Source: Desulfurococcales archaeon (GTDB taxonomy: Archaea; Thermoproteota; Thermoprotei_A; Sulfolobales; AG1). Taken from it: 53,005 bases of DNA. Below, piece by piece: positions 27,107 through 35,578 of this stretch. Every line of letters starts with the position of its first letter. The first letter of the stretch is position 1. Made by a program: the position numbers and the translations under genes. Below the pieces are notes generated by a model, which did no database searches, was not told where the DNA came from, and saw only the letters and a program-made list of their open reading frames with translations. The DNA is taken from contig WYEN01000048.1 in NCBI GenBank assembly GCA_009903825.1, positions 1 to 53,005 of the forward strand, given 5' to 3'.

Positions 27107-27355
27107 TCATAGGTTAATGACTATCTTCTTAAAAGAGTTTTGAGAAGCTGTGTACAAAAGATCTTGCGTCTTACTATTGTTATCCTCAGACATATGTCTA
27201 TCCTTAGGATTATCACGTCTCTCATATTCTCTAATCAACAAAAGTTTCAGGGCAGTTCTTATAAACTCGCTTCTAGAGGCATAACGCCCTTCTCTAACCA
27301 AACGATCTATGTCTTCAAGATATGTCTTAGGAATCTTTACTGATATAATTTTCAG
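27107..27355 (-). CDS. Ribbon-helix-helix (CopG/NikR-type) DNA-binding protein with an apparent CTG start
   Basis: The 82-residue product has the complete RHH fold only if translation starts at the CTG at 27353-27355: a strand K-I-I-S-V-K-I-P, then helix Y-L-E-D-I-D-R-L-V, the turn [13 protein letters not shown] and helix A-L-K-L-L-L. The next standard start codon is a TTG at 27301, which would delete the DNA-contacting strand. A GGTGAT ribosome site lies five bases before the CTG, and a stop codon closes the frame only a few codons upstream. The C-terminal 35 residues are polar and probably flexible. It likely represses its own or a nearby promoter. Confidence 0.75.
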   Translation of the reverse strand: MKIISVKIPKTYLEDIDRLVREGRYASRSEFIRTALKLLLIREYERRDNPKDRHMSEDNNSKTQDLLYTASQNSFKKIVINL

Positions 27356-27449
27356 TCTTAATCACCATTTGAGATGCTATTATTTTTAATTCTCTTTTAA
27401 AAATTATCATAGTCTCTCCTATTCTTCAATATTTTATTCAGTAGAGAAT

Positions 27450-28979
27450 CTATAGATCTATGTTCTCTTTCTCTGTAGATGGTATAATTCTGATCACGAG
27501 GGGATAAGGATGTGATGGAGAAGATATGACTGCTTCTCCAACCTCAAGGAGAGGTATTAACTCTTCTATTTCTCTTGACATTATAATTGATTCTTTGAGA
27601 ATTCTTCTATCAACATCAGATTTTATGCTATGAATAATTTTAGTATTAGTGTTTTTCATGACATCTTCACCAATTGAGCTGGGAGATTGTGTGACAAGGA
27701 TCATGCCAACACCATATTTTCTTATCTCCGCCAATAGATCTCTCATAACTCCAGAGCCTTCACTTCTTCTAAACACGTGATGAGCTTCATCAATAACCAC
27801 AAGATCAATATTATTCTCGTTGCTATTTAAAATCTTTTGTTTATATAGAGCTAATGATTTTACTATGAGAAGTGTTGCCAAAGATCTTATGGAGCTTCTC
27901 TCTATATATGAAAGATTTATTATAATAAATTTATTCTTCTTCTCAAGATCTAATGTCTTGCTAAGATCTAGCTCGTCATCTTTCTCAAGATCTAACATAG
28001 GCTCGATCTTTCTCATCAGAGACAACTTTGCTTCAGGAACCCATCTAGCCTCCTCCGGTAGAAGACTTACTTCTTCATAAATTCTTTTAAAACTGATCTC
28101 TTTATCTCTTAATCTGTTAAGAGCTTTACTTAATATATAGCTTTGTGCTGGAGACAGCTCTAATACTGTCTCAAAGATCTCTGATAAACTCATAGGATTT
28201 TTAAATACTGGTAGTTTCTCTAATGAAGATAATGATTCTATAACTATCTCTTCTACAGATCTTTCTTTAATAATATTTCTATATTCTCCATGCCAGTCTA
28301 ATATAATTGTCTTAGCTCCTTTCTTAAATGCTCTAAAAGCTATTGTGGCGGCTGAGGTGGTTTTTCCAGAGCCTGTTGAACCAAATATAGCTATATGTCT
28401 CACAAGATCTTTCATAGGCAATTTATAAACACTTTTTATTCTCGTTCTCGAAGTCTCACCAATGAGAATACCGTCTATGTTAAGAGGCTCTTTAATAGAG
28501 TAATTTACATAATCAATATCTATAGTCTCAGCATATAACTCATGTATATCTAGAAATTCTTCATTCTGAATATTCTTTAGAAATATAAGTTCTTTAATAT
28601 CTCCTTTTTTAAGTCTTTTAGTTTTTATAAATCCTTTTCCAAGCGTCTCTAAAGTAGCTGCAAAAAGCTCACATATTTTATCAGCTCTCTCATTTTTATC
28701 GAGACATAATACATAGGTGCCGCCATAATATTTTCTCACTAGAGTCACTATATAAACTGACGCTGACCTAGGGATCTTATCTCTCACGACATCAACAAAA
28801 GATCTCATTATATTATGATCTAAAGATTTTTTATCATCACCATTTCTTTTTAATATGATTTCGAAACCTGATATATAGCCTCCTCTATATATTAAAAACT
28901 GAGAATCATCTGACAAAGATTTATCAGAGATTTTTATATGATTATTTTTTAAAATTATTTTCTGAAGACTTCCTAACAT
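27450..28979 (-). CDS. HerA/DUF87-type P-loop ATPase
   Basis: The product has 509 residues. The N-terminal 170 residues are mostly beta and helix without a recognised motif. Then comes an FtsK/HerA-type motor: Walker A G-S-T-G-S-G-K-T at 200-207, L-D-W-H-G-E-Y at 227-233 (typical of DUF87), Walker B V-V-I-D-E-A-H-H at 393-400, and a sensor region V-T-Q-S-P-S. Relatives pump or tether DNA (HerA with NurA in end resection) or power conjugation. This one is not beside nurA, mre11 or rad50, so it is one of the additional archaeal DUF87 proteins of unknown role. It starts three bases after the TFB-like gene and must be co-transcribed with it. Confidence 0.85.
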   Translation of the reverse strand: MLGSLQKIILKNNHIKISDKSLSDDSQFLIYRGGYISGFEIILKRNGDDKKSLDHNIMRSFVDVVRDKIPRSASVYIVTLVRKYYGGTYVLCLDKNERADKICELFAATLETLGKGFIKTKRLKKGDIKELIFLKNIQNEEFLDIHELYAETIDIDYVNYSIKEPLNIDGILIGETSRTRIKSVYKLPMKDLVRHIAIFGSTGSGKTTSAATIAFRAFKKGAKTIILDWHGEYRNIIKERSVEEIVIESLSSLEKLPVFKNPMSLSEIFETVLELSPAQSYILSKALNRLRDKEISFKRIYEEVSLLPEEARWVPEAKLSLMRKIEPMLDLEKDDELDLSKTLDLEKKNKFIIINLSYIERSSIRSLATLLIVKSLALYKQKILNSNENNIDLVVIDEAHHVFRRSEGSGVMRDLLAEIRKYGVGMILVTQSPSSIGEDVMKNTNTKIIHSIKSDVDRRILKESIIMSREIEELIPLLEVGEAVISSPSHPYPLVIRIIPSTEKENIDL

Positions 28980-28982
28980 ATT

Positions 28983-29645
28983 CTAAACCTCTTCAGATAC
29001 CTTAGCTAGTTTTATCACATATTCGTCAAGATCATTTAATTCTTTATATGACACATCTAATTCAGAGACAAATTTGATCAGCTCTGGATATTTCTGCAGC
29101 TCTCTTCTTATTCTGATGAGATGATTTCTACTGACAGAGAATGCTTTACTCATTAGACTTGTGCTTACATGAGAGCCGTAAAGATCTCTTAGAAGTATAT
29201 ATGAGATGAGAAGTCTAGCTCTGAAAGTTCTTGAGGAAAGCTTCGGGAAAATACTTGTGTAATCATATATCTTCTTAAGTGATGGAGATATCTCAAACAT
29301 CTTCTCCAACTCCCGATCTTTTTTATGAACAAAGATCCTTCCGTTATAACCTCCGCGTGAGAACTGTAATAATCTGTCTTTATCAATATCAATATCTCTT
29401 CGAAGACTCCACCAGCCAAATAATTTTCCATAGATCGATAGTATTTCTCCAGGTTTTTCACGAGAATTTTTCTCTTTAACAGATCTTCTGTTTTTTATCT
29501 CATGAGCATCTCCTTTTAACTCTACAAAAGTCTTAGGATAATAATATATCTCGTCAATCACTAGACCACATGATGAGCATATGACCTCTCCTCTCTCAGG
29601 ATCCCATATGATCTCTTTAGAACCACATTTAGGACATTGATACAT
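28983..29645 (-). CDS. TFB-like protein: zinc ribbon plus a single cyclin-like/HTH region
   Basis: The N-terminal zinc ribbon is a perfect TFIIB/TFB type (C4, C7, C23, C26 with D-P-E-R-G-E-V-I-C-S-S-C-G-L-V). After that the protein departs from ordinary TFB: it has 220 residues instead of about 300, the region of the B-reader and B-linker is highly charged and unfamiliar, and only the last 80 or so residues resemble the helix-turn-helix end of the second cyclin repeat. Canonical TFB recruits RNA polymerase to TBP-TATA complexes. A truncated form could act as a modulator, as TFB3 does in Sulfolobales, or could have been recruited to another complex. The tight link to the HerA-like ATPase is the main clue to function. 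Confidence 0.7.
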   Translation of the reverse strand: MYQCPKCGSKEIIWDPERGEVICSSCGLVIDEIYYYPKTFVELKGDAHEIKNRRSVKEKNSREKPGEILSIYGKLFGWWSLRRDIDIDKDRLLQFSRGGYNGRIFVHKKDRELEKMFEISPSLKKIYDYTSIFPKLSSRTFRARLLISYILLRDLYGSHVSTSLMSKAFSVSRNHLIRIRRELQKYPELIKFVSELDVSYKELNDLDEYVIKLAKVSEEV

Positions 29646-29794
29646 TCACATACCCACGTCAATCTTTGATAGAAATATACATCTTTTGCTACTATAAAGA
29701 TCGTAGGTAGAGACAGAGACCTAGCCGAAAATATTCTCTAAAATAGTTTTATAAAAGTTTCTAATCTCTATCAGTTTAAAGTCTTAAACATAAA

Positions 29795-29894
<100 letters not shown>

Positions 29895-29954
29895 TCTATA
29901 TAAAATATTTAATAGAAAAATCTTAATATTTTTCATTTAATGGGAAAGATCTTT

Positions 29955-30377
29955 TTATTCAGTCTCATATATCTTTTTAGCATACTCCTCAGGTTTTAAC
30001 AACATATTTATCTCTGAAGGATTCTCGATTTTTATTTTGATTATCCATCCTTTTCCATAAGGATCATGATTTATCAGCTCAGGCTGGTCTTTTAATGTTT
30101 CATTGATCTCTATTACTGTTCCTGTGAGAGGAGAGTACACATCAGCAACAGCCTTAACGCTTTCTATAGTAGCCACAACCTCTCTCTTAGACATTCTTCT
30201 ACCGATCTCAGGCAGTTCTATGCTTATAATATTCTTCAGCTTTTTTTGTGCATAATCTGTTACTCCTATAATCGCTATATCTCCTTCGATTTTAACCCAT
30301 TCATCATCTAATGTATACATAAGATCTTTTCTTATCCTATATCCTTTGACTTCAAACTCTTCTGACAATTCTCGCAC
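29955..30377 (-). CDS. gcvH: Glycine cleavage system H protein
   Basis: GcvH carries the lipoyl arm that shuttles the aminomethyl group between the P, T and L proteins. The lipoylated residue is K75 in E-S-V-K-A-V, flanked by the usual D-V-Y-S-P-L-T-G. The 140-residue length is typical. The gene is 13 bases downstream of gcvT on the same strand. The P protein subunits are not in the window. Confidence 0.95.
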   Translation of the reverse strand: MRELSEEFEVKGYRIRKDLMYTLDDEWVKIEGDIAIIGVTDYAQKKLKNIISIELPEIGRRMSKREVVATIESVKAVADVYSPLTGTVIEINETLKDQPELINHDPYGKGWIIKIKIENPSEINMLLKPEEYAKKIYETE

Positions 30378-30390
30378 CTCCTAATATTTT

Positions 30391-31488
30391 TCATCTCTTT
30401 ATTAATGGAAAATCAAGTATTTTAGCTTCAGCAACTCTATCTCTATATCTTATCTCTATATCAAGACCTGGCAACGCATGAGAAGATCTTATGTATCCCA
30501 TTCCAATGCCTCTCTCTAGAGTAGGAGAATATCCTCCGCTGGTAACATAACCTACGACCTCGCCTTGATATATGATCTCATAGCCGTGTCTAGGGATCAT
30601 CTTAACACCTTTTTTCATTCTAATGCCATATCTGATCTTTTCAACACCTTTTTTACCAATCTCTCTTAAAGCATCGCAACCTACACAACCACTTTTTTTC
30701 TCATCAAAAACCCAGTATCGAGCCTCGAGAGGATTTATATTTTCATCAATATCATTTCCATATAATACATATCCCATCTCAAGTCTTAGAGTATCTCTAG
30801 CTATCAAACCAGCCAGTCTAATCCCTTGGCCCTTGAAATATCTCATGATCTTTGCCAAAACATCTGGTTCTCCAATTATCTCAAAACCATCTTCACCAGT
30901 CCATCCACTTCTGCTTATAATATCAATTCTTCCAAATTCAGTCTCTACGTCACGTAAAAACGTGAGCGGCTCTAGATATGTAGCATCTTTTAATCCCTTA
31001 ATCTTTTCTATATAATCTCCAGCCTTAGGTCCTTGAAAAGCTAACATAGGCTTCTCAAGAGTAAGATCTTTTATATCGACATTTGAAAAACCTAGTCTCT
31101 CTCTCCAATCTCTCAGCCATAAAAATATTTTTTCTCTATTAACAGCATTACAAACGATCAACCAATGATCCTCTTTAAATCTATATAACATCACATCATC
31201 TCTGAAACCTCCTCTCTCATTAAGAAATGCCGTTGGGCCAAACATTTTGTTATCTGAAGACTTCGAAAGATCTTTTGGTATGAGAGTGTCTAAAAGTTTA
31301 TAAACATCTCCTCCTGATAAATAGATCCTACCCATGTGGCTTATATCAAATAGACCTGCCTCTCTTCTCACAGCCAGATGCTCGTTAATAGGATCTCCAA
31401 AACTCATCGCAGTTTTAAATCCTGCGAATTCTCCCATGTCACCTCCCAGCTCTATTAAAAGATCGTGTAGAGGAACTTTTAAAACCAT
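30391..31488 (-). CDS. gcvT: Aminomethyltransferase (glycine cleavage T protein)
   Basis: The T protein releases ammonia from the aminomethyl-lipoyl group of GcvH and passes the one-carbon unit to tetrahydrofolate or an archaeal pterin. The product has 365 residues with the family hallmarks L-F-D-I-S-H-M-G-R, G-W-T-G-E-D-G-F-E and R-D-T-L-R-L-E-M-G, the pterin-binding and core segments, and V-G-Y-V-T-S-G-G-Y-S-P-T near the end. The ATG is preceded by AGGTG seven bases upstream. That ribosome site sits beside a palindromic element repeated at the divergent fen1 promoter, suggesting control of this operon. Confidence 0.96.
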   Translation of the reverse strand: MVLKVPLHDLLIELGGDMGEFAGFKTAMSFGDPINEHLAVRREAGLFDISHMGRIYLSGGDVYKLLDTLIPKDLSKSSDNKMFGPTAFLNERGGFRDDVMLYRFKEDHWLIVCNAVNREKIFLWLRDWRERLGFSNVDIKDLTLEKPMLAFQGPKAGDYIEKIKGLKDATYLEPLTFLRDVETEFGRIDIISRSGWTGEDGFEIIGEPDVLAKIMRYFKGQGIRLAGLIARDTLRLEMGYVLYGNDIDENINPLEARYWVFDEKKSGCVGCDALREIGKKGVEKIRYGIRMKKGVKMIPRHGYEIIYQGEVVGYVTSGGYSPTLERGIGMGYIRSSHALPGLDIEIRYRDRVAEAKILDFPLIKR

Positions 31489-31568
31489 TGTCAGACACCT
31501 TTATTTCTCAAGAATATAGTTGTTGAAGAATTAAAAATTAAATTTATTAATTTTTGTTGTCTGACAAT
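31487..31568. promoter_or_regulatory. Divergent gcvT/fen1 region with an 11-base perfect inverted repeat
   Basis: ATTGTCAGACA at 31487-31497, at the gcvT start, is the exact reverse complement of TGTCTGACAAT at 31558-31568, just upstream of the fen1 TATA box. Each copy is itself a small palindrome, TGTC-W-GACA. The AT-rich 60 bases between them hold the promoters. Two operator half-arrangements at two divergent promoters would explain this. Confidence 0.5.
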
Positions 31569-31589
31569 ATATTATTATGGTCATAGGCC

Positions 31590-32639
31590 GTGGGAGTTAA
31601 TCTACGTGACATTATTCCCGAGAAGATAATTAAGGAGATAACTGATCTTAGAGAGCTTTCTGGCAAGATTATTGCCATAGACTCTTATAATGCTCTTTAT
31701 CAATTTCTCTCAGCTATTAGACAGCCTGACGGGACGCCTCTCATGGATAGCAAGGGGAGGGTTACAAGTCATTTATCAGGACTTTTCTATAGAACGATCA
31801 ATATTATAGAGAATGGAGTCAAACCTGTCTATGTGTTTGATGGAAAACCTCCGGAGATGAAATACGCAGAGATCATGTCTAGAAGCATCTTAAGACAGAA
31901 GGCCGAGGAGAAATATAAAGAAGCTGTTGAGAAAGGTGATGTAGAAGCTATGAGAAAATATGCTCAGGCAACCTCTAGATTAACAGATGAAATGGTTGAT
32001 GCAGCCAAGAAACTTCTTAATGCAATGGGGGTCCCATGGGTTCAGGCACCATCAGAAGGAGAGGCTCAGGCGGCTTTTATGGCATCTAAAGGTGATGTAT
32101 GGGCTGTGGCTAGTCAAGATTATGATTCTTTGTTATTTGGATCTCCTAGACTTGTGAGAAATCTCACAATCTCAGGAAAAAGAAAATTGCCTGGTAAAGA
32201 TGTTTATGTAGAACAATTGCCAGAGCTTATAGTTCTAGAAGATCTTCTCAAAGCCCTCGGCATATCAAGAGAACAGCTGATTGATATAGCAATATTGATC
32301 GGAACTGATTATAATCCTGATGGCGTCGAAGGGATCGGCCCTAAAACGGCTCTCACAATAATAAAGACCTATGGATCTTTGGAAAAAGCTTTGAAATCTC
32401 TTCCCAGAGCTCATTTCCCAGTAGATCCTTCAGAAATTAAGAGAATATTTATGAATCCTCCTTCTACCACAAATTACAAGCTTGAGTGGAGAGAGCCAGA
32501 TCCACAGAAGATCATAGAGATATTAGTAGAGGAGTACGAGTTTTCACGAGATAGAGTTGAGAAACATATTGAGAGACTTCAGAAAGCTCTTAAACTTTCT
32601 ACAAAGACTTCCGGGCTTGATAAATGGTTTAAGAGATGA
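31590..32639 (+). CDS. fen: Flap structure-specific endonuclease FEN1
   Basis: FEN1 removes 5' flaps during Okazaki fragment maturation and base excision repair. The N-domain carries I-A-I-D-S-Y-N with D31 as a metal ligand, V-Y-V-F-D-G-K-P-P, and the I-region has E-G-E-A-Q-A and S-Q-D-Y-D-S. The helix-hairpin-helix is [10 protein letters not shown]. The C-terminal G-L-D-K-W-F-K-R is a PCNA-binding tail. Length (349) is normal. The start is GTG at 31590, with AATATATTA about 20 bases upstream, so the message is probably leaderless. Confidence 0.97.
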   Translation: MGVNLRDIIPEKIIKEITDLRELSGKIIAIDSYNALYQFLSAIRQPDGTPLMDSKGRVTSHLSGLFYRTINIIENGVKPVYVFDGKPPEMKYAEIMSRSILRQKAEEKYKEAVEKGDVEAMRKYAQATSRLTDEMVDAAKKLLNAMGVPWVQAPSEGEAQAAFMASKGDVWAVASQDYDSLLFGSPRLVRNLTISGKRKLPGKDVYVEQLPELIVLEDLLKALGISREQLIDIAILIGTDYNPDGVEGIGPKTALTIIKTYGSLEKALKSLPRAHFPVDPSEIKRIFMNPPSTTNYKLEWREPDPQKIIEILVEEYEFSRDRVEKHIERLQKALKLSTKTSGLDKWFKR

Positions 32640-32643
32640 GTTT

Positions 32644-33465
32644 TTATCTCCCGAATCTTCTCTCTCTATGTTGATAAGATCTTATTGCTCGAAGAAGATC
32701 TATTTTTCTAAACTCAGGCCATAAAGCTTCACAGAAATAAAGCTCAGAGTATGCCGTCTGCCATAATAGAAAATTACTTATTCTAATTTCTCCAGAGGTT
32801 CTTATGACAAGATCTGGCTCCTGAAGATCTCCCATAAAACCTGTGTACATGTATTTAGAAATGATCTCTTCGTTAATTTCTTTTAAAGATAATTTGCCTG
32901 AGGAAAGATCTTTATATAATTTGTTGAAAGCATCAACTATCTCTTGTCTTCCTCCATAGCATAATAATATGTTAAGAAATCTCTCATCATAACTCTTGCT
33001 TTTATCTTCAATCTCCTGGGCAAGTCTCACAACTTCTTTAGGTACATGTTCTAGACGTCCTAACACTCTGACCCTCACTTTGTATTTATCAATATTCTGA
33101 GAAAGCTCTCTCAATCCTTGACTTATTATATTAAATAGATTTTCCCTCTCGTAATCAGATCTATACAAACAATTTTCATAAGACATTGCATAGACTGTAA
33201 CCACTTTAATGTTTAAATCATAAAGCCATTTTAACACCTCCTTCATCTTATTATAACCATAGTAGTGCCCTATGATCTTTTCAAAACCTTTTTTAGAAGC
33301 CCATCTTCTGTTTCCATCAGGTATTATAGCAACATGTCTTGGCATAGGGTTTCTCTTAACCTCTCTATAAAGCTTCCATTCATAGACTGCATAAACAGGT
33401 CTCAGAAAAGCTCTGAATAGAAAGCTGATTATTTTAGACAGACTGTTTCTGAAGACTGTCTTCAT
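32644..33465 (-). CDS. uppS: cis-Prenyltransferase (polyprenyl diphosphate synthase, UppS family)
   Basis: These enzymes extend allylic diphosphates with Z-configured isoprene units, giving the polyprenyl carrier for N-glycans and other surface glycans. The signature H-V-A-I-I-P-D-G-N-R-R-W-A appears near residues 44-56, followed by G-H-x-x-G, the Y-A-M-S-Y-E-N segment, and R-T-S-G-E-x-R-I-S-N-F-L-L-W-Q near 225-240. The N-terminal 40 residues are a basic, partly hydrophobic extension that may touch the membrane. It converges with fen1, with four bases between the stops. Confidence 0.95.
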   Translation of the reverse strand: MKTVFRNSLSKIISFLFRAFLRPVYAVYEWKLYREVKRNPMPRHVAIIPDGNRRWASKKGFEKIIGHYYGYNKMKEVLKWLYDLNIKVVTVYAMSYENCLYRSDYERENLFNIISQGLRELSQNIDKYKVRVRVLGRLEHVPKEVVRLAQEIEDKSKSYDERFLNILLCYGGRQEIVDAFNKLYKDLSSGKLSLKEINEEIISKYMYTGFMGDLQEPDLVIRTSGEIRISNFLLWQTAYSELYFCEALWPEFRKIDLLRAIRSYQHRERRFGR

Positions 33466-33514
33466 ATCCTTTAATTAATTGTTAAAAAATTAATATAACG
33501 TCTATTGCTTATGA

Positions 33515-34489
33515 TCATGTGAATTTGCTTAGCAATCTGATCTTTTTATACGCAACTTTTTCTGGTAGAAACTCTAGATTAGTATTATGAGTCAAGTAAA
33601 GATCTTCGATGTTAGAGAGGGTTTTTTCGAGAGTTGCAACATATTCTCTTATGTATGCTATCTTCTCCATCTTAGTATTTCTACTATTGATCAGGCCTAC
33701 TCCAACTGCTTTGGTTTTAGAAAGATCGTTTCTAAGCTTCTCTATATCAATATTTTTAGTTGCAAGATCTATTATCAGAATAATGTTTGTGTCTCGAAGC
33801 TCTTCCGCAAGGATCTTTATGTTACGAGAGTTGTAACCAAAGTAGATAGGGATCCATATGAATCCTCTGAAATATTCTGAGACTCTTTTATATAAATCAA
33901 TATAATCATCAGCTTTGACGTTTTCAGAAGCCAGCTCAGGCTCATGAAGATCTATATGTCTAAAACCTTGTTTATAGGCGTTCTCAGCCTCTTTTAATAC
34001 TACCTTCTCTATATAATCTCTGGCAAGATCGTTGGTAGATGTGTATGATGAGCCCTCTATCAAAGAATTCGCCACTAATGTCGCAGGCCCTGGCAGAGAT
34101 ATACTTATTCTATTGATCCTGTCTAAAGATCCTATAAGCTTTAGATCTTTTGTTAGTATCTCTGAGATCACAGGGGTCTCATATCTTATCTTCTCTTTAA
34201 AAACTGGTTGTCTGAAGAAGAAGTTGTTATCATAAAATCTTTTTAATCCGTTGACAGGGATCTTCATATACTCAGCTAATGGATTGAAAAGATCATCCCA
34301 TCTAAACATTCCATCACTTATTCTGAAAAAGTTATATGTCAGCGTGAAATCAATATATCTCTTAAGCTCTTTTCTATAGATCTCGTCTAAAGCTTCCAGA
34401 CTGATCTTTTGAGAATAATATCTTGATAAAGCTCTTGCTAATCTTCTGCTTCGAGGCATTGAGCCGTATAAAATTGACATGATCTTCAT
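33515..34489 (-). CDS. Stand-alone MetE N-terminal-domain-like protein
   Basis: The 324-residue protein resembles the N-terminal barrel of cobalamin-independent methionine synthase (G-S-M-P-R-S-R near the start, S-L-P-G-P-A-T-L, and the H-I-D-L-H-E-P-E-L strand). The zinc-binding His and Cys residues of the catalytic half are absent, as in all MetE N-domains. It follows the catalytic-half gene by seven bases. In archaea the two halves are encoded as separate or neighbouring genes, and the role of the N-domain homologue is not well established. It may bind the methyl donor or be needed for complex stability. Confidence 0.75.
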   Translation of the reverse strand: MKIMSILYGSMPRSRRLARALSRYYSQKISLEALDEIYRKELKRYIDFTLTYNFFRISDGMFRWDDLFNPLAEYMKIPVNGLKRFYDNNFFFRQPVFKEKIRYETPVISEILTKDLKLIGSLDRINRISISLPGPATLVANSLIEGSSYTSTNDLARDYIEKVVLKEAENAYKQGFRHIDLHEPELASENVKADDYIDLYKRVSEYFRGFIWIPIYFGYNSRNIKILAEELRDTNIILIIDLATKNIDIEKLRNDLSKTKAVGVGLINSRNTKMEKIAYIREYVATLEKTLSNIEDLYLTHNTNLEFLPEKVAYKKIRLLSKFT

Positions 34490-34496
34490 AAAATGA

Positions 34497-35519
34497 TCAC
34501 CTTCTCATAATGATTTTTTCAACACCTTTTCTTCTTAACTCCTCTCTTATAATGTTAACGCCTCTCACCATAACCTCCATCTTGGCTTTGGCAATCTCTC
34601 TAGGCAGCAGTTTCAAGCCGCAATCAGGATTTATATATATTCTTTCTACATCAACTATCTCCATAACTTTTCTAATAGCCTGAGCCACCTCCTCAGGGGT
34701 CTCAATTCTTCTTGAATGAACATCTACTACTCCAAAACCTATCTCTTTATCGCCCAGCCTCTTTAGTATATGAAGATCTCTGAAACTTCTGTTAGCAAAT
34801 TCCAGAGCAAATTGACTGAAATTTAGCTTATCAAAATATTTTGATAGAATCTCGTAATTGCTGTAACATACATGAATACCTAGTTTTATGTTGACTCCTT
34901 TAGTAACCTCGTTAACTGCTTCTACAGCCCATTCCATCTCCTCAGGATGTGTGGTTAGAGCAGGCTCATCTACCTGAACAAATTTTGCGCCTGCTTTCTC
35001 CAGCTCTAGAATCTCTCTGTTAATAATCTTGGCAAGCTCGTATACAAGTTCTTGTTTTGAAGAATAATATTCATTAAAACTCCAGTCGGCAATCGTGTAC
35101 GGACCTGTTATAGTGACTTTGACAACAGGTCTTCTACTCACTTTTCTAAGAAACATATATTCGTCTATCACAATAGGCTTCTCGTAAACAAGTTTATCTA
35201 CGACTGCAGGTTTATTAAAGAAATTGTTTCCCCACACCCTTACAGGTCCATAAAATCTGAATCCTTTTATTCTCTGAGCGAAATACTCGACCATCTCATC
35301 TCTTCTCATCTCTCCATCGCTAGGAATATCTATGCCTGCATCTTCTTGTTCTTTAACTACGGCTATCACTGCGTCATCAAAAGATTCTTGAAGAGTTTTT
35401 TCATCGATTCTGCCTGCCTTATATAGCCTGATCATATGTCTAAGCCATTTAGGTCTCGGATAGCTTCCTATGACAGTCGTAGGAAGAATCGGAAGTTCTA
35501 TATTCATCTCTTTCAACAT
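34497..35519 (-). CDS. metE: Cobalamin-independent methionine synthase, catalytic (core MetE) protein
   Basis: Core MetE transfers a methyl group to homocysteine. The product is 340 residues, matching archaeal core MetE rather than the 750-residue bacterial enzyme. T-T-V-I-G-S-Y-P-R-P begins the barrel. G-I-H-V-C-Y-S-N provides a His and Cys zinc ligand, and N-P-D-C-G-L-K near the end provides another Cys. V-D-E-P-A-L is the conserved substrate-site strand. In archaea the methyl donor may be methylcobalamin-bound or a pterin rather than polyglutamated methyl-THF. It is the first gene of a pair with the N-domain homologue. Confidence 0.92.
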   Translation of the reverse strand: MLKEMNIELPILPTTVIGSYPRPKWLRHMIRLYKAGRIDEKTLQESFDDAVIAVVKEQEDAGIDIPSDGEMRRDEMVEYFAQRIKGFRFYGPVRVWGNNFFNKPAVVDKLVYEKPIVIDEYMFLRKVSRRPVVKVTITGPYTIADWSFNEYYSSKQELVYELAKIINREILELEKAGAKFVQVDEPALTTHPEEMEWAVEAVNEVTKGVNIKLGIHVCYSNYEILSKYFDKLNFSQFALEFANRSFRDLHILKRLGDKEIGFGVVDVHSRRIETPEEVAQAIRKVMEIVDVERIYINPDCGLKLLPREIAKAKMEVMVRGVNIIREELRRKGVEKIIMRR

Positions 35520-35578
35520 TAAACATCCCTCAAAAAAATATTTTAAAAATTTTATAATAGTTTAAGATGAAAAATCTC

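Noticed and set aside
29706-29725. Hairpin TAGGT...ACCTA upstream of the TFB-like gene
   Set aside because: A 5-base stem with a 10-base loop is expected by chance in this much intergenic DNA.
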